From Kushneria phyllosphaerae (lineage in GTDB: Bacteria > Pseudomonadota > Gammaproteobacteria > Pseudomonadales > Halomonadaceae), in assembly GCF_900312995.1 (NCBI RefSeq), contig NZ_ONZI01000005.1, positions 1-64,000 of the forward strand: a DNA stretch of 64,000 nucleotides, in the 5' to 3' direction. Below the pieces are notes generated by a model that saw nothing but the letters and a program-made list of their open reading frames with translations, had not been told where the DNA came from and did not search any database. Positions 1 to 9,340 of this stretch are shown here, in pieces; the stretch's first letter is position 1; every line of letters begins with the position of its first letter. The translations under genes were made by a program, and so were the position numbers.

Positions 1-60
1 ACGGCTCCGCGCCGATGGTAGTGTGGGGTCTCCCCATGTGAGAGTAGGTCATCGTCAGGC
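1..60 (+). rRNA. rrf: 5S ribosomal RNA, 3' end only
   Basis: The first 60 bases match the conserved 3' half of bacterial 5S rRNA (the GATGGTAGTGTGGGG and GAGAGTAGGTCATCG blocks, ending in CAGGC). The 5' half lies outside the window, so this is the tail of an rRNA operon read rightwards. A strong terminator follows about 10 bases later. Confidence 0.9.
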
Positions 61-70
61 ACCCCTTCCG

Positions 71-103
71 AACCCCGGTCCTTAACAGGACCGGGGTTCT
101 TTT
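71..103 (+). terminator. Rho-independent terminator of the rRNA operon
   Basis: A perfect 11-bp stem (AACCCCGGTCC / GGACCGGGGTT) with a 6-base loop is followed by a T run. It lies just after the 5S end, as expected for an rrn operon terminator. Confidence 0.9.
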
Positions 104-186
104 ATGCGCGCCATCCGGCCGCCACGGACCATGGTGCGGCCCCGCCCGCGGTCACTGACGTGACCGGCGGGCGAGGGCTCCCCGCC

Positions 187-1254
187 TCAGGGCGTCTGGT
201 TCATGGCGGCCAGCGCGCCGGTCAGGGCCGTCATCTCCGCCTCGGTACCGATCGAGATGCGCAGCCAGTCCGACAGGCCGGGCGTACCGAAGTGACGTAC
301 CAGAATGCCGGCAGCCCGCAGCTGTGCGGCCACGTCGGCCGCCGGGTGCCGGGTGGGTCGGACGAACAGAAAGTTGGCCCGAGAGGGCAGCACGTCGATG
401 TCCAGATCCTTCAACGCCTGGGCTGTAGCCTCACGCGTCTCCATAATGGCGCGGCAACACTCATCGTAGTGCTGCGTATCTTCAAGTGCTGCGATGCCGA
501 CTGCACTGGCCAAGGGATCAATGGGGTAGGAATTGAAGGAGTCCTTGATGCGCTCCAGCCCCTCGATCAGTTCTCTTGACCCTATGGCAAACCCGATGCG
601 CATGCCGGCCAGGCTACGGGATTTCGAGAAGGTGCCCGTTACCAGCAGGTTAGGATGATCCTCGACCAGCGGCACGGCGCTTTCGCTGCCAAAGCCATAA
701 TAGGCCTCATCAACCAGTACCACGCGCTCGCGCTGTCGTTCCAGCAGTGCCTTGATGTCCTGACGCGAATGCGCATGGCCTGTCGGCGCATTCGGGTTGG
801 CAAAGGCGATGCCGGCATGTCCTTTCTCGGGGAAATGCTCAAGCGGCACTTCCCACCGATCGTTCAGGGCAATCTTTTGCAGTTCGATGCCGTAAAGCTG
901 GCAGTAAACCGGGTAGAAGCTGTAGGTGTACTCCGGTATGGCCAGCGCCTCGCCGTCACGCACGAAAAAGGCACGAAAGGCAAAGGCCAGCACTTCATCA
1001 GAACCATTCCCCACAAACACCTGTTCACGCGTGACGTTATAGGTGCGCGCCAGCATGTCGCGCAGCGCCAGTGATTCAGGATCCGGATAGCGTCGCAGCT
1101 GCTCACAGGAAAAATGTCTAAGAACGCTTTCCACGCCCCTGGACGGTGGGTAGGGATTCTCGTTGGTGTTGAGCTTGATCATGCGCTGCCGGGGTTGTTC
1201 ACCGGGCACATAAGGGGTCAGTGCTGCTACTCCAGGGCTCCAGAACGTGCTCAT
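187..1254 (-). CDS. hisC: Histidinol-phosphate aminotransferase
   Basis: A PLP-dependent class I/II aminotransferase that converts imidazole acetol-phosphate to histidinol-phosphate in histidine synthesis. The NTNENPYPPS block near the N-terminus, the NPNAPTGH block, and the SKSRSLAGMRIG segment carrying the PLP lysine are visible. About 355 residues, normal for HisC. The open frame extends to a TTG at 1269, but the ATG at 1254 (MSTFWSPGV) preceded by AGAGAG is the better start. It stands alone, separated from the hisBHAF cluster 9 kb away. HisC belongs to a family with close relatives, such as aromatic aminotransferases, but the length and motifs favour HisC. Confidence 0.9.
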   Translation of the reverse strand: MSTFWSPGVAALTPYVPGEQPRQRMIKLNTNENPYPPSRGVESVLRHFSCEQLRRYPDPESLALRDMLARTYNVTREQVFVGNGSDEVLAFAFRAFFVRDGEALAIPEYTYSFYPVYCQLYGIELQKIALNDRWEVPLEHFPEKGHAGIAFANPNAPTGHAHSRQDIKALLERQRERVVLVDEAYYGFGSESAVPLVEDHPNLLVTGTFSKSRSLAGMRIGFAIGSRELIEGLERIKDSFNSYPIDPLASAVGIAALEDTQHYDECCRAIMETREATAQALKDLDIDVLPSRANFLFVRPTRHPAADVAAQLRAAGILVRHFGTPGLSDWLRISIGTEAEMTALTGALAAMNQTP

Positions 1255-1364
1255 CGCTGCTCTCTGCAAGGGGATAATACGGTGGAATCATGTTGACCCC
1301 TGCCCGTGACGTTCGCAAGCCTCGTTCACGTGCCTGGATCTGCTAATCTCGGGGACTTCATGAC

Positions 1365-2993
1365 ATGGCGAGGAGCTGGCCGGTGGCTGGAAGCATTAAA
1401 CGTATCGGTACCATGGGGTTTGCTCTTTTGTTGGGGTATCTCGTGCTGGCACTCCCCAACCAGATCGGTGCGCTCGCCCGAGCCAATGAGTGGTGGCCGC
1501 CGATTGAGCTTCCACTCATATTGATGGCGCTATGGGGGCTTCCACGCCGTGTAACACGCTTTTTGTCGCCATTATTGGCGATCGTGCTCGTACTGCTGAC
1601 ACTGCTCAAGATGGCTGACATGGTGGCGCTTCAGGCCTATTGGCGCATTTTTGATCCCATATCGGACTGGCGCCTGCTGGGGCCGGGGTGGAACGTCTTC
1701 AGCGGTACGGTAGGCACCGGCAAGGCCTGGCTGTTGGCGGCTGCCCTTGTCGTGGTGCTGCTTCTGATACTGGCCATCATGGTCGTCGGATGGTCGCTGC
1801 TGGCGCGTCAGGCGACACCAGGTCGGCCGGTAACCCAGCGCAGGTGGCTCTGGGCCATGGCTTCAGGCGTGCTGCTGGTCTCACTGGCGGGTGGGCTCCG
1901 GCACGATGCACCCCGGCTTGCCGACTCCTCACGCCTGATGGCCGAACACGTTACGCAGTCGCGGCAGAATCTTCGCGATCTTGCCGCCCTGAAAGCGCAC
2001 GCGCGACAGGACCCCGTCGCACAGACGCCCACCGAGCAGCTTCTCACCGGTCTGAAAGGGCATGATGTGCTCTTTGTCTTTATAGAATCCTATGGGCGCA
2101 CGGCATTGGAGGATGAGCGCTATGCCGGCGTCATGCGTTCGCGCATGGCCGCCATCGACAGCGAGCTAGGGCAGGCCGGGTTTGGCGCTCGCAGTGCCTG
2201 GCTTGCCTCGCCGACGGTTGGTGGCCAGAGCTGGCTTGCTCATTCCACGCTTCAATCGGGGCTCTGGATCAACTCTCAGCGGCGCTACAACTGGCTCATG
2301 GGAACCGATCGGGTCTCGCTGGCACGTCTTTTCAAGCGCGCCGGCTGGCAAACCATGGCGGTCGAGCCGGCATTGACCCGCGAGTGGCTGGCCAATCGCT
2401 ACTTCCAATTTGACAGGGTCTATGACGCTCGCAATCTCGGTTATGAAGGCGAGCCCTTCAACTGGATCACCATGCCGGATCAGTACACCTACGCGGCGCT
2501 GCAAAGACTGGAGCTTTCTCACAAGTATAGAGCGCCCATCATGGCTGAAATCGCGACCCTGACCAGTCATGCCCCCTGGACGCCCATTCCACCACTGGTG
2601 GACTGGGCGCAGGTCGGCAGCGGTCGCATCTTCAACCAGTGGGCCAATGCCGGCGACTCGCCTGATGTGGTCTGGCAGGACAGCGAGCGCGTGCGTACGC
2701 AGTATCTCAAATCGGTGGATTATGCCCTTGAGGCACTGGGGTCCTTTGTGGCTCATTACGGCAACGACAACCTCGTCGTGATTGCCATGGGCGATCATCA
2801 GCCCGCTTCCCTGATTACCGGGGAGGGTGCCAGCACGGACGTCCCGGTACATGTCATGACCCGCGACAGGCGCATCCTGGATCAGTTTGGTAAATGGGGC
2901 TGGCGTCCAGGCATGCTGCCAGCACAGGACAGTGCTCACTGGGGGATGGATGCCCTGCGCCAGCGTCTGGTTGAAGGCTTCGACGCCCCCTGA
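1365..2993 (+). CDS. Membrane-anchored sulfatase/phosphoethanolamine-transferase-type protein
   Basis: The N-terminal ~180 residues hold about four to five hydrophobic segments (around 18-33, 48-60, 67-85, 120-143 and 163-177). A large alkaline-phosphatase-superfamily domain follows. Visible features are FIESYG (metal-binding Glu near 241), SPTVGGQSW with Thr284 as the probable nucleophile, and AMGDHQP near 475 as a metal ligand site. This layout fits LTA-synthase-like, YejM-like and phosphoethanolamine-transferase proteins that act on the outer face of the inner membrane. The substrate cannot be told from sequence. A single gene read away from hisC. Confidence 0.75.
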   Translation: MARSWPVAGSIKRIGTMGFALLLGYLVLALPNQIGALARANEWWPPIELPLILMALWGLPRRVTRFLSPLLAIVLVLLTLLKMADMVALQAYWRIFDPISDWRLLGPGWNVFSGTVGTGKAWLLAAALVVVLLLILAIMVVGWSLLARQATPGRPVTQRRWLWAMASGVLLVSLAGGLRHDAPRLADSSRLMAEHVTQSRQNLRDLAALKAHARQDPVAQTPTEQLLTGLKGHDVLFVFIESYGRTALEDERYAGVMRSRMAAIDSELGQAGFGARSAWLASPTVGGQSWLAHSTLQSGLWINSQRRYNWLMGTDRVSLARLFKRAGWQTMAVEPALTREWLANRYFQFDRVYDARNLGYEGEPFNWITMPDQYTYAALQRLELSHKYRAPIMAEIATLTSHAPWTPIPPLVDWAQVGSGRIFNQWANAGDSPDVVWQDSERVRTQYLKSVDYALEALGSFVAHYGNDNLVVIAMGDHQPASLITGEGASTDVPVHVMTRDRRILDQFGKWGWRPGMLPAQDSAHWGMDALRQRLVEGFDAP

Positions 2994-3114
2994 GCAGGGG
3001 AAGAAAGCGATTTTCATCCGGATGACTTGATAAGCAGGCTAACAGTCTCCATGTAGTGGGCTGACTCACATTATTGTTCATTTACCAGAGTCACCGAACA
3101 CGGAGGTTCTCGCC

Positions 3115-4224
3115 ATGCACGATGTTCTATTCGAGCCGCTTCAGCTGGGCTCATTGGAAATCCCCAATCGGGTCATCATGGCACCGCTGACGCGCGCGCG
3201 GACACCGGATCGTATCCCCGGGCGCCTGCAGGAAACCTACTACGGTCAGCGTGCCGGCGCCGGGTTGATCATTGCCGAGGCGACCAATATCTCGCCGACC
3301 GCAACCGGCTATGTCTATACCCCGGGTATCTGGACCGATGAGCAGGAAGCCGGCTGGAAGGGCGTGGTAGAAGCCGTACACGCTCGCGGTGGGCGCATCG
3401 CGCTGCAGCTCTGGCATGTGGGTCGTGTCTCCAACGAACGCGTTCAGCCCGAAGGTCAGCAGCCGGTCGCCCCCAGCGCCCTGCGCGGTGAAGGCGCCCA
3501 GGCTTTCGTGGAGTTCGAGGACGGCAGCTCCGGCCGGGAAGATGCCAGTACGCCGCGCGCGCTGGAAACCGAAGAGATTCCCGGGCTGGTCGAGGATTAT
3601 CGTCTGGCCGCCGTACGCGCTCGCCGTGCCGGTTTTGACATGATTGAAGTCCATGCCGCCAATGCCTATCTGCTGCAGCAGTTTCTGGCGACCGGCTCCA
3701 ATCAGCGCACCGACCGCTATGGTGGCTCGATCGAAAATCGCGCTCGTGTCGTGCTTGAGATCGTTGATGCTGTTGCCAGCGTCTTTGGCTATGACCGGGT
3801 CGGCATTCGTATCTCACCGTTTATCGAGATCTTCGGGCTCAAGGACGAGGAATCCGAGCAGATGGCCTTTTATCTGGCCGATCAGCTTAATGTCCGTGAA
3901 CTGGCCTACCTGCACGTCAATGAGCCCGACTGGGCCGGTGGCGACATTCATCTGACCGATGATTTCCGTCGCGCCCTGCGAGCACGCTTTCGTAACGGGG
4001 CACTGCTCTTTTGCGGGCACTATACGGCAGAAGGCGAAGTGGACCTGATCGAGCGTGGTATCGGCGATGCGGCCGTCTTCGGTCGTCCCTTTATTGCAAA
4101 TCCCGATCTGCCCGAGCGCTTTCGTGTGGGCGCCGAACTTGCCGAGCCGGATCCTGACACCTTCTATGGTGGCGATGAGAAGGGCTATACCGATTATCCC
4201 TTCCTGGCTGATCAGGCGCGCTAA
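3115..4224 (+). CDS. nemA: Old Yellow Enzyme family NADH:flavin oxidoreductase (N-ethylmaleimide reductase type)
   Basis: An FMN-dependent ene-reductase of 369 residues with a TIM-barrel fold. The N-terminal IPNRVIMAPLTRART block, the substrate-binding pair in EVHAANAYLLQQF (H180, N183) with Tyr185, and RYGGSIENR are characteristic. The second histidine of the NemA-type H-H pair is Asn, as in several family members. GGAGG lies 8 bases before the ATG. It probably reduces electrophilic alkenes, nitro compounds or quinones in the cytoplasm. The symbol is by family resemblance. Confidence 0.85.
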   Translation: MHDVLFEPLQLGSLEIPNRVIMAPLTRARTPDRIPGRLQETYYGQRAGAGLIIAEATNISPTATGYVYTPGIWTDEQEAGWKGVVEAVHARGGRIALQLWHVGRVSNERVQPEGQQPVAPSALRGEGAQAFVEFEDGSSGREDASTPRALETEEIPGLVEDYRLAAVRARRAGFDMIEVHAANAYLLQQFLATGSNQRTDRYGGSIENRARVVLEIVDAVASVFGYDRVGIRISPFIEIFGLKDEESEQMAFYLADQLNVRELAYLHVNEPDWAGGDIHLTDDFRRALRARFRNGALLFCGHYTAEGEVDLIERGIGDAAVFGRPFIANPDLPERFRVGAELAEPDPDTFYGGDEKGYTDYPFLADQAR

Positions 4225-4271
4225 CGGCTGCTGACCCTGCCGTAGTGACTCTAATCTGCATTGGTGTCTTT

Positions 4272-4310
4272 CCGGTGCCCCCGACGAGCAGCTATGCTAG
4301 GGGGCACCGG
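4272..4310 (+). terminator. Inverted repeat, probable terminator after the OYE gene
   Basis: CCGGTGCCCCC pairs perfectly with GGGGGCACCGG across a 17-base loop. There is no clear T run, so termination strength is uncertain. Confidence 0.45.
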
Positions 4311-4351
4311 TCGCTCAAGCGGCCAAAAAACATGCATCAGGAGTAAGCTTC

Positions 4352-4834
4352 ATGCAGATGAAAACGTTGCTGGCCGGTTCGGCACTGATGGCGCTACTGG
4401 CAGGCTGTGCCGGCACCGGCGGTGAGCAGCAGGGTACCGATGCCACGGGCACAACGGCCTCGTCCTCGCAGGCCCAGACCGACACGCGTACCTACACCGG
4501 CACGCTGCCGTGTCGTAACTGCAGCGGGATCGCACTGACGGTCAATCTGCAGGGCGATGAGAAGGCCACTAACCCGCAGGATCGTACGTTCGAGCTGGAA
4601 GCGCAGTATCAGAACCATCCGCAGAATCCGCCGACGGAAACCTACAGCGGTAACTGGGACGTGATCAGCGGCATGCAGGATGACCCGTCGGCCACCGTGT
4701 ATGAGCTGACACCTTCCGGTGAAGGTCAGGTCTACTATTTCGAGCGCGTCAACGACTCCACGCTCGAACTGGTGGATCCGCAGCTGCGTCGTTTCGAAAA
4801 CGGCCAGACCCTGCGACTGACTCGCAAGCAGTAA
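4352..4834 (+). CDS. NlpE N-terminal-domain lipoprotein
   Basis: 160 residues. A short hydrophobic signal ends in the lipobox LLAGC (Cys19), giving an outer-membrane lipoprotein after processing. The TYTGTLPCRNCSGI segment is the CxxC signature of the NlpE N-terminal domain, followed by a compact beta-barrel-like domain with repeated TYSGNWD and YELTPSG strands. E. coli NlpE senses surface and envelope stress through Cpx. This protein lacks the C-terminal half, so only the general class (NlpE-like copper/envelope-stress lipoprotein) is claimed. AGGAG precedes the ATG. Confidence 0.8.
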   Translation: MQMKTLLAGSALMALLAGCAGTGGEQQGTDATGTTASSSQAQTDTRTYTGTLPCRNCSGIALTVNLQGDEKATNPQDRTFELEAQYQNHPQNPPTETYSGNWDVISGMQDDPSATVYELTPSGEGQVYYFERVNDSTLELVDPQLRRFENGQTLRLTRKQ

Positions 4835-4871
4835 GGTCAGGCATGCTGCCCCCTTGGGCAGTGTTGAACAG

Positions 4872-4896
4872 AGGGCGGCGCCAGGCCGCCCTTTTT
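4872..4896 (+). terminator. Rho-independent terminator
   Basis: AGGGCGGC / GCCGCCCT stem with a short loop followed by TTTTT, 38 bases after the lipoprotein gene. Confidence 0.85.
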
Positions 4897-4932
4897 CATG
4901 TCTGAAATCATCAGAGCGGACGGACAGGCAGC

Positions 4933-6312
4933 ATGGCAAAAGCCAGGAGTGCATTTGTATGCACCGAATGCGGTGCCGAGTATTCCAAGTGGCAGGGACA
5001 GTGCAGCAGCTGCCGCGAATGGAACACCTTGACCGAGATACGTCTTTCGAGCGCCTCCCGACCCGGCAGCAATACCGGGACCAGTGCGGCTCGCCAGGGG
5101 TATGCCGGCGGCGCCAGCGTGACGCTGACCGATCTTTCAAAGGTCGATCTGAGCGAGCTGCCGCGCTTTTCAACCACCTACGACGAATTTGATCGCGTAC
5201 TGGGGGGCGGGCTGGTGCCCGGTGGCGCCATTTTGCTGGGCGGTGATCCAGGCGCCGGCAAGTCCACACTGCTGTTGCAGACGGCCTGTCATCTCGCTCA
5301 GCAACACCGCGTGGTCTATGTCACTGGTGAGGAGTCGCTGTCGCAGGTGGCCATGCGCGCCCATCGTTTATCGCTGCCCACGCAGGGGCTTTCCATGCTG
5401 GCAGAAACCAGTGTGGAAACCATCCTTGGCATGGCCGAGCGGGAAAAGCCGGCGGTGCTGATCATCGACTCCATTCAGACCATGCATCTGGAGGACGTCT
5501 CATCGGCCCCCGGTGGCGTCGCGCAGGTACGGGAATCGGCGGCAGCCCTGACCCGCTTTGCCAAGCAGACCGGCACGGTATTGATGCTGGTAGGGCACGT
5601 CACCAAGGATGGCGCTCTGGCGGGCCCGCGCGTTCTGGAGCACATGATCGATGCCTCGCTGTTGCTCGAAGGCAGCTCCGATTCGCGTTTTCGCACCCTG
5701 CGTGGACAGAAGAACCGCTTTGGCGCGGTCAACGAGCTGGGTGTCTTCGCCATGCTGGAGCAGGGGCTGCGGGAAGTGAAAAACCCCAGCGCCATCTTTC
5801 TTTCCCGTGGCGAGGAGATGGCGCCCGGCAGTCTGGTCATGGTGGTCTGGGAAGGGACCCGACCCCTGCTGGTGGAAGTTCAGGCGCTGCTGGATGAATC
5901 GGCGCTGGGCAACCCGCGTCGCGTAGCCGTTGGCTTTGATGCTCAGCGTCTGGCCATGCTTCTGGCGGTACTGCACCGCCACGGGGGCCTGTTTACCGGC
6001 GATCAGGATGTCTTCGTTAACGTGGTTGGCGGGATGAAGGTGCTGGAGACCAGTGCCGATCTGGCCGTACTGCTGGCCGTGGTCTCGAGTCTACAAAACC
6101 GCTCGCTGCCCCGTGAACTGGTCGTGTTCGGTGAGGTCGGTCTTTCCGGTGAAATTCGTCCGGTACCCAGCGGTCAGGAACGTATTGTCGAGGCCTCCAA
6201 ACATGGCTTTACTCGTGCCATTGTTCCGCGCGGCAATGCGCCCAAAAAACCACCCGCCGGCATGGAAGTGATCGCCGTGGACCGGCTTTCGGAGGCGCTT
6301 GAGGCCATCTGA
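4933..6312 (+). CDS. radA: DNA repair protein RadA (Sms)
   Basis: A RecA-like ATPase that helps branch migration and processing of recombination intermediates. 459 residues, standard length. Order of domains: C4 zinc finger (Cys10, 13, 24, 27), Walker A GGDPGAGKST (about 103-112), the RadA-specific KNRFG motif in GQKNRFGAVNELG, and a C-terminal Lon-protease-like domain. A single gene in front of selD. Confidence 0.97.
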   Translation: MAKARSAFVCTECGAEYSKWQGQCSSCREWNTLTEIRLSSASRPGSNTGTSAARQGYAGGASVTLTDLSKVDLSELPRFSTTYDEFDRVLGGGLVPGGAILLGGDPGAGKSTLLLQTACHLAQQHRVVYVTGEESLSQVAMRAHRLSLPTQGLSMLAETSVETILGMAEREKPAVLIIDSIQTMHLEDVSSAPGGVAQVRESAAALTRFAKQTGTVLMLVGHVTKDGALAGPRVLEHMIDASLLLEGSSDSRFRTLRGQKNRFGAVNELGVFAMLEQGLREVKNPSAIFLSRGEEMAPGSLVMVVWEGTRPLLVEVQALLDESALGNPRRVAVGFDAQRLAMLLAVLHRHGGLFTGDQDVFVNVVGGMKVLETSADLAVLLAVVSSLQNRSLPRELVVFGEVGLSGEIRPVPSGQERIVEASKHGFTRAIVPRGNAPKKPPAGMEVIAVDRLSEALEAI

Positions 6313-6413
6313 TTAAACGGGACGTACGGTAATGACTGGCCGAAACGCCGGCGGCGGTGCCACAGTGAAGGTGGCACCATGGAGTATACTGAAGATCAAA
6401 AAGGGAACCGCTC

Positions 6414-7451
6414 ATGACACAGATTCGCCTTACCCAATACAGTCACGGGGCCGGCTGTGGGTGCAAGATTGCACCGGATGTACTGGATAGCATGCTGAAA
6501 AATGCAGGTCCCGGTGCCTTCAGCGACAAGCTGATCGTCGGCAATCAGGACCGGGAAGATGCTGCCGTCTATGACCTGGGCGATGGTCAGGGTCTGATTG
6601 CCACAACCGACTTTTTCATGCCCATCGTGGATGACCCCTTTGATTTTGGGCGCATTGCCGCGACCAATGCCATCAGCGATGTCTTTGCCATGGGGGGACG
6701 TCCCATCATGGCGCTGGGCATTCTGGGATGGCCGATCGACAAGCTCTCGCCCTCGATTGCCGGTGAAGTGCTGGCCGGCGCCCAGTCAGTGTGCCGCGAG
6801 CTTGGGCTGGCGCTGGCCGGTGGGCACTCCATTGATGCTCCGGAGCCCATCTTTGGCCTGGCCGTGAACGGACTGGTCCCGCTTGAGCATTTAAAGCGCA
6901 ACAATAGCGCCCGGCCCGGCGACCGTCTTTATCTGACCAAGCCGCTGGGCGTAGGCATCCTGACCACGGCTGAAAAGCGTGGGCTGCTGGCGCCGGAACA
7001 CCATGGGCTGGCACGAGACATCATGCTGCGCACCAATGCCATCGGACAGAAACTGGCGACCGTCTCGGGCGTGCATGCCATGACCGACGTGACAGGCTTT
7101 GGCCTGGCCGGACATCTGGGTGAAATCTGTACGGCCAGTAATGTGGCCGCCCGGATCGATTTCAGACGCCTGCCGCGTATTCCCGAGGCAGATGGTTATC
7201 TTCGCCAGGGCGCGGTGCCCGGCGGCACGGAGCGTAATCACCATGCCATGGGTAAGCTGATGCCGGCCATGGATGACTATCACTGGCAGTGGCTGTGTGA
7301 TCCGCAGACGTCCGGCGGTCTGGTGCTGGCCGTCGATCCTGCCTATGAAGATGATGTCGAGCGTATTGGCCGTGAGCATGGGTTGACGCTTGAGGCCTTT
7401 GGTGAATGCATCACTCGAGAGGGCGAAGCGGTCTTCCATGTCCAGCAATAA
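6414..7451 (+). CDS. selD: Selenide, water dikinase (selenophosphate synthetase)
   Basis: Makes selenophosphate from selenide and ATP. 345 residues, with HGAGCGCK near the N-terminus (Cys15, Cys17 and Lys18; the catalytic position is cysteine rather than selenocysteine). The glycine-rich DVTGFGLAGHLGE block and the C-terminal DPQTSGGLVLAV block are typical. It overlaps mnmH by 14 bases, so selenophosphate is probably channelled to tRNA 2-selenouridine formation. No selA or selB is visible in this window. Confidence 0.97.
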   Translation: MTQIRLTQYSHGAGCGCKIAPDVLDSMLKNAGPGAFSDKLIVGNQDREDAAVYDLGDGQGLIATTDFFMPIVDDPFDFGRIAATNAISDVFAMGGRPIMALGILGWPIDKLSPSIAGEVLAGAQSVCRELGLALAGGHSIDAPEPIFGLAVNGLVPLEHLKRNNSARPGDRLYLTKPLGVGILTTAEKRGLLAPEHHGLARDIMLRTNAIGQKLATVSGVHAMTDVTGFGLAGHLGEICTASNVAARIDFRRLPRIPEADGYLRQGAVPGGTERNHHAMGKLMPAMDDYHWQWLCDPQTSGGLVLAVDPAYEDDVERIGREHGLTLEAFGECITREGEAVFHVQQ

Positions 7452-8559
7452 ACAGGGCGATCAGCTCGTTCCAACCCTTGATCAGCTGAAAGGTTCCTCG
7501 CTGCTGATTGATGTGCGCGCCCCGGTCGAGTTTGCCCAGGGGGCGCTGCCGGGCGCCATCAACCTGCCGCTGATGGATGACGATGAGCGGGCTCGAGTCG
7601 GCACCTGCTACCGGCAAAAGGGCAGCGATGCAGCGCTTAAGCTGGGCCATCAGCTGGTCAGTGGTGCCCTGCGCGAGAGCCGCATCACGGCCTGGCGAGA
7701 GGCTCTGGCTCGCCATCCCGATGCGCTGATCTACTGCGCGCGCGGTGGCCAGCGCTCAGGCATTGCCCAGCAATGGCTGGCGGAAGAAGGGCTCGAGGTG
7801 GCGCGTCTCAAGGGCGGATTCAAGGCCGCTCGACAAACGCTGATGAGGGTCACCGAGCAGGCGGCCAGTGCGCCGTCACTGGTCATCGCCGGGCTGACCG
7901 GCTGTGCCAAGACCGACATGATCAAGGCCCTGGATAGCGGTATCGATCTGGAAGGGCATGCACGCCACAAGGGATCGAGCTTTGGTCGACAGCCCGGGCA
8001 GCCGCCCACGCAGATCAATTTTGAACACGCACTCGCCATGGATCTGGCCAATCACCATGCGCCCCATGTCTTTGAAGACGAGTCCCGGCGTATCGGTAGC
8101 GTCGAGATCCCGCTGCCGCTCTGGCAGGGCCTTTGCGCCGCCCCCAGGGTGCTGATCGAGATGCCGCTGGAGTGGCGGCTGGCCCAGATTCGTCGTGACT
8201 ATATCGATGATTTATGGACGCAGTATCGACAGTCCTATGGCCCGTGGCTGGGCTGGTCGCTGATGCGTCGCCAGCTGGTCAGCGCCCTGATTCGCCTGAA
8301 AAAACGGCTGGGCAGTGCGCGCCTTGAGCGGTTATTGCAGCTTCAGCAGCAGGCCTTTGAGGCTCACGTCACCACGGATGACAGCCAGGCCCATGATGGC
8401 TGGCTATCCCCGCTGTTGAGTGAGTACTACGACCCCATGTATCACTACCAGCTGCGTCAAAGCGAGCAGCGTCCGGCCTTTACCGGGACATGGCAGGAAG
8501 TGCTGGCGTTCGTGCGAGAGGCTGTTGATCAGCAGCGTCAAAGCGGCGATGGCGAGTGA
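7438..8559 (+). CDS. mnmH: tRNA 2-selenouridine synthase
   Basis: Replaces sulfur by selenium in the wobble 2-thiouridine of Lys, Glu and Gln tRNAs, using selenophosphate and a geranylated intermediate. 373 residues from the ATG at 7438 (MSSNKQGDQL). The open frame runs 16 codons further upstream inside selD, but the inner start gives normal spacing and translational coupling. An N-terminal rhodanese domain has its catalytic Cys100 in LIYCARGGQRSG. A P-loop-like GLTGCAKT at about 152-159 follows. Confidence 0.95.
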   Translation: MSSNKQGDQLVPTLDQLKGSSLLIDVRAPVEFAQGALPGAINLPLMDDDERARVGTCYRQKGSDAALKLGHQLVSGALRESRITAWREALARHPDALIYCARGGQRSGIAQQWLAEEGLEVARLKGGFKAARQTLMRVTEQAASAPSLVIAGLTGCAKTDMIKALDSGIDLEGHARHKGSSFGRQPGQPPTQINFEHALAMDLANHHAPHVFEDESRRIGSVEIPLPLWQGLCAAPRVLIEMPLEWRLAQIRRDYIDDLWTQYRQSYGPWLGWSLMRRQLVSALIRLKKRLGSARLERLLQLQQQAFEAHVTTDDSQAHDGWLSPLLSEYYDPMYHYQLRQSEQRPAFTGTWQEVLAFVREAVDQQRQSGDGE

Positions 8560-8592
8560 GCGCTCAGCGAGCGTCTGCTTGTCCAAACCGTG

Positions 8593-9267
8593 CTAAAGAC
8601 GCAGCCAGTCGATCATGATCCGGTCCAGCACGGCGGCCTGTTGTGCAAAGCGGCGACTGTCTTCGAGCATCTCGTCGCGCGACTGCACCCATGGCCCGGG
8701 CGTTGCCAGACTTCGAGGCTCACGTTCGATAATGTCCCGGACCCATTCCTGCGTGGCTTCCAGATGACAATGCATGGCCACGACCCGGGCGCCATCCCAG
8801 GTAAATCCCTGCAGGGGGCTGGCCTCGCTGGCACCGATCGAAATGGCACCTTCCGGCAGGCCGAAGATGCGCCGATGCCAGAGAAAGGCCTCAAAGCGCT
8901 CCGGCAGGTCCAGGTCACCCTGCTCGTTGCGGCGGACGGCATGCCAGCCAAACTCGCCATGGGTGTTCAGGGAGACGATGGCGCCCAGTGCTTCGGCAAT
9001 CAACTCTGCGCCGTAGCCCAGTCCCATGATCGGCTTTGAACTTTTAAGAGTTCGCTCGACAAGATGCTGTTCACGCTTGCTCCAGCCATGCGCAACGATC
9101 TGTTCGGGTCCGCCCAGAACGATCAGGGCATCAAAATCGCCGGGCCTGGGCGGTACTTCATCGGCGTAGAGGCGACACACGTTGAAGCTATGGCCCATGC
9201 TGGTCAGCCAGTCCGCCAGGCGGGCCGGTCCAAAATGAGGCGCATGCTGTAAAAAATAGATATGCAT
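8593..9267 (-). CDS. Class I glutamine amidotransferase-like protein
   Basis: About 224 residues, start set at the internal ATG at 9267 (MHIYFLQHAPHFGPA) rather than the longest frame. The layout is that of stand-alone GMP-synthase-like amidotransferases (YfeJ/GATase1). The usual nucleophile-elbow cysteine appears to be missing: the segment reads PIMGLGYGAELIAEALG, with Gly-Tyr-Gly in place of G-x-C-x-G. HCHLEATQEW near the C-terminus looks like the His-x-Glu end of the triad. It may therefore be inactive as an amidotransferase or use another chemistry. It converges on mnmH. Confidence 0.7.
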   Translation of the reverse strand: MHIYFLQHAPHFGPARLADWLTSMGHSFNVCRLYADEVPPRPGDFDALIVLGGPEQIVAHGWSKREQHLVERTLKSSKPIMGLGYGAELIAEALGAIVSLNTHGEFGWHAVRRNEQGDLDLPERFEAFLWHRRIFGLPEGAISIGASEASPLQGFTWDGARVVAMHCHLEATQEWVRDIIEREPRSLATPGPWVQSRDEMLEDSRRFAQQAAVLDRIMIDWLRL

Positions 9268-9340
9268 GATAGGGCCATGATGGATAACGATAATTTGATC
9301 ACTCAGCATACACCGATATGGACAGGCACCGGGAAGCCCC

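Noticed and set aside
2166..3017. 283-codon open frame opposite the sulfatase-type gene
   Set aside because: It mirrors the coding gene on the other strand in GC-rich DNA and has no recognisable domains.
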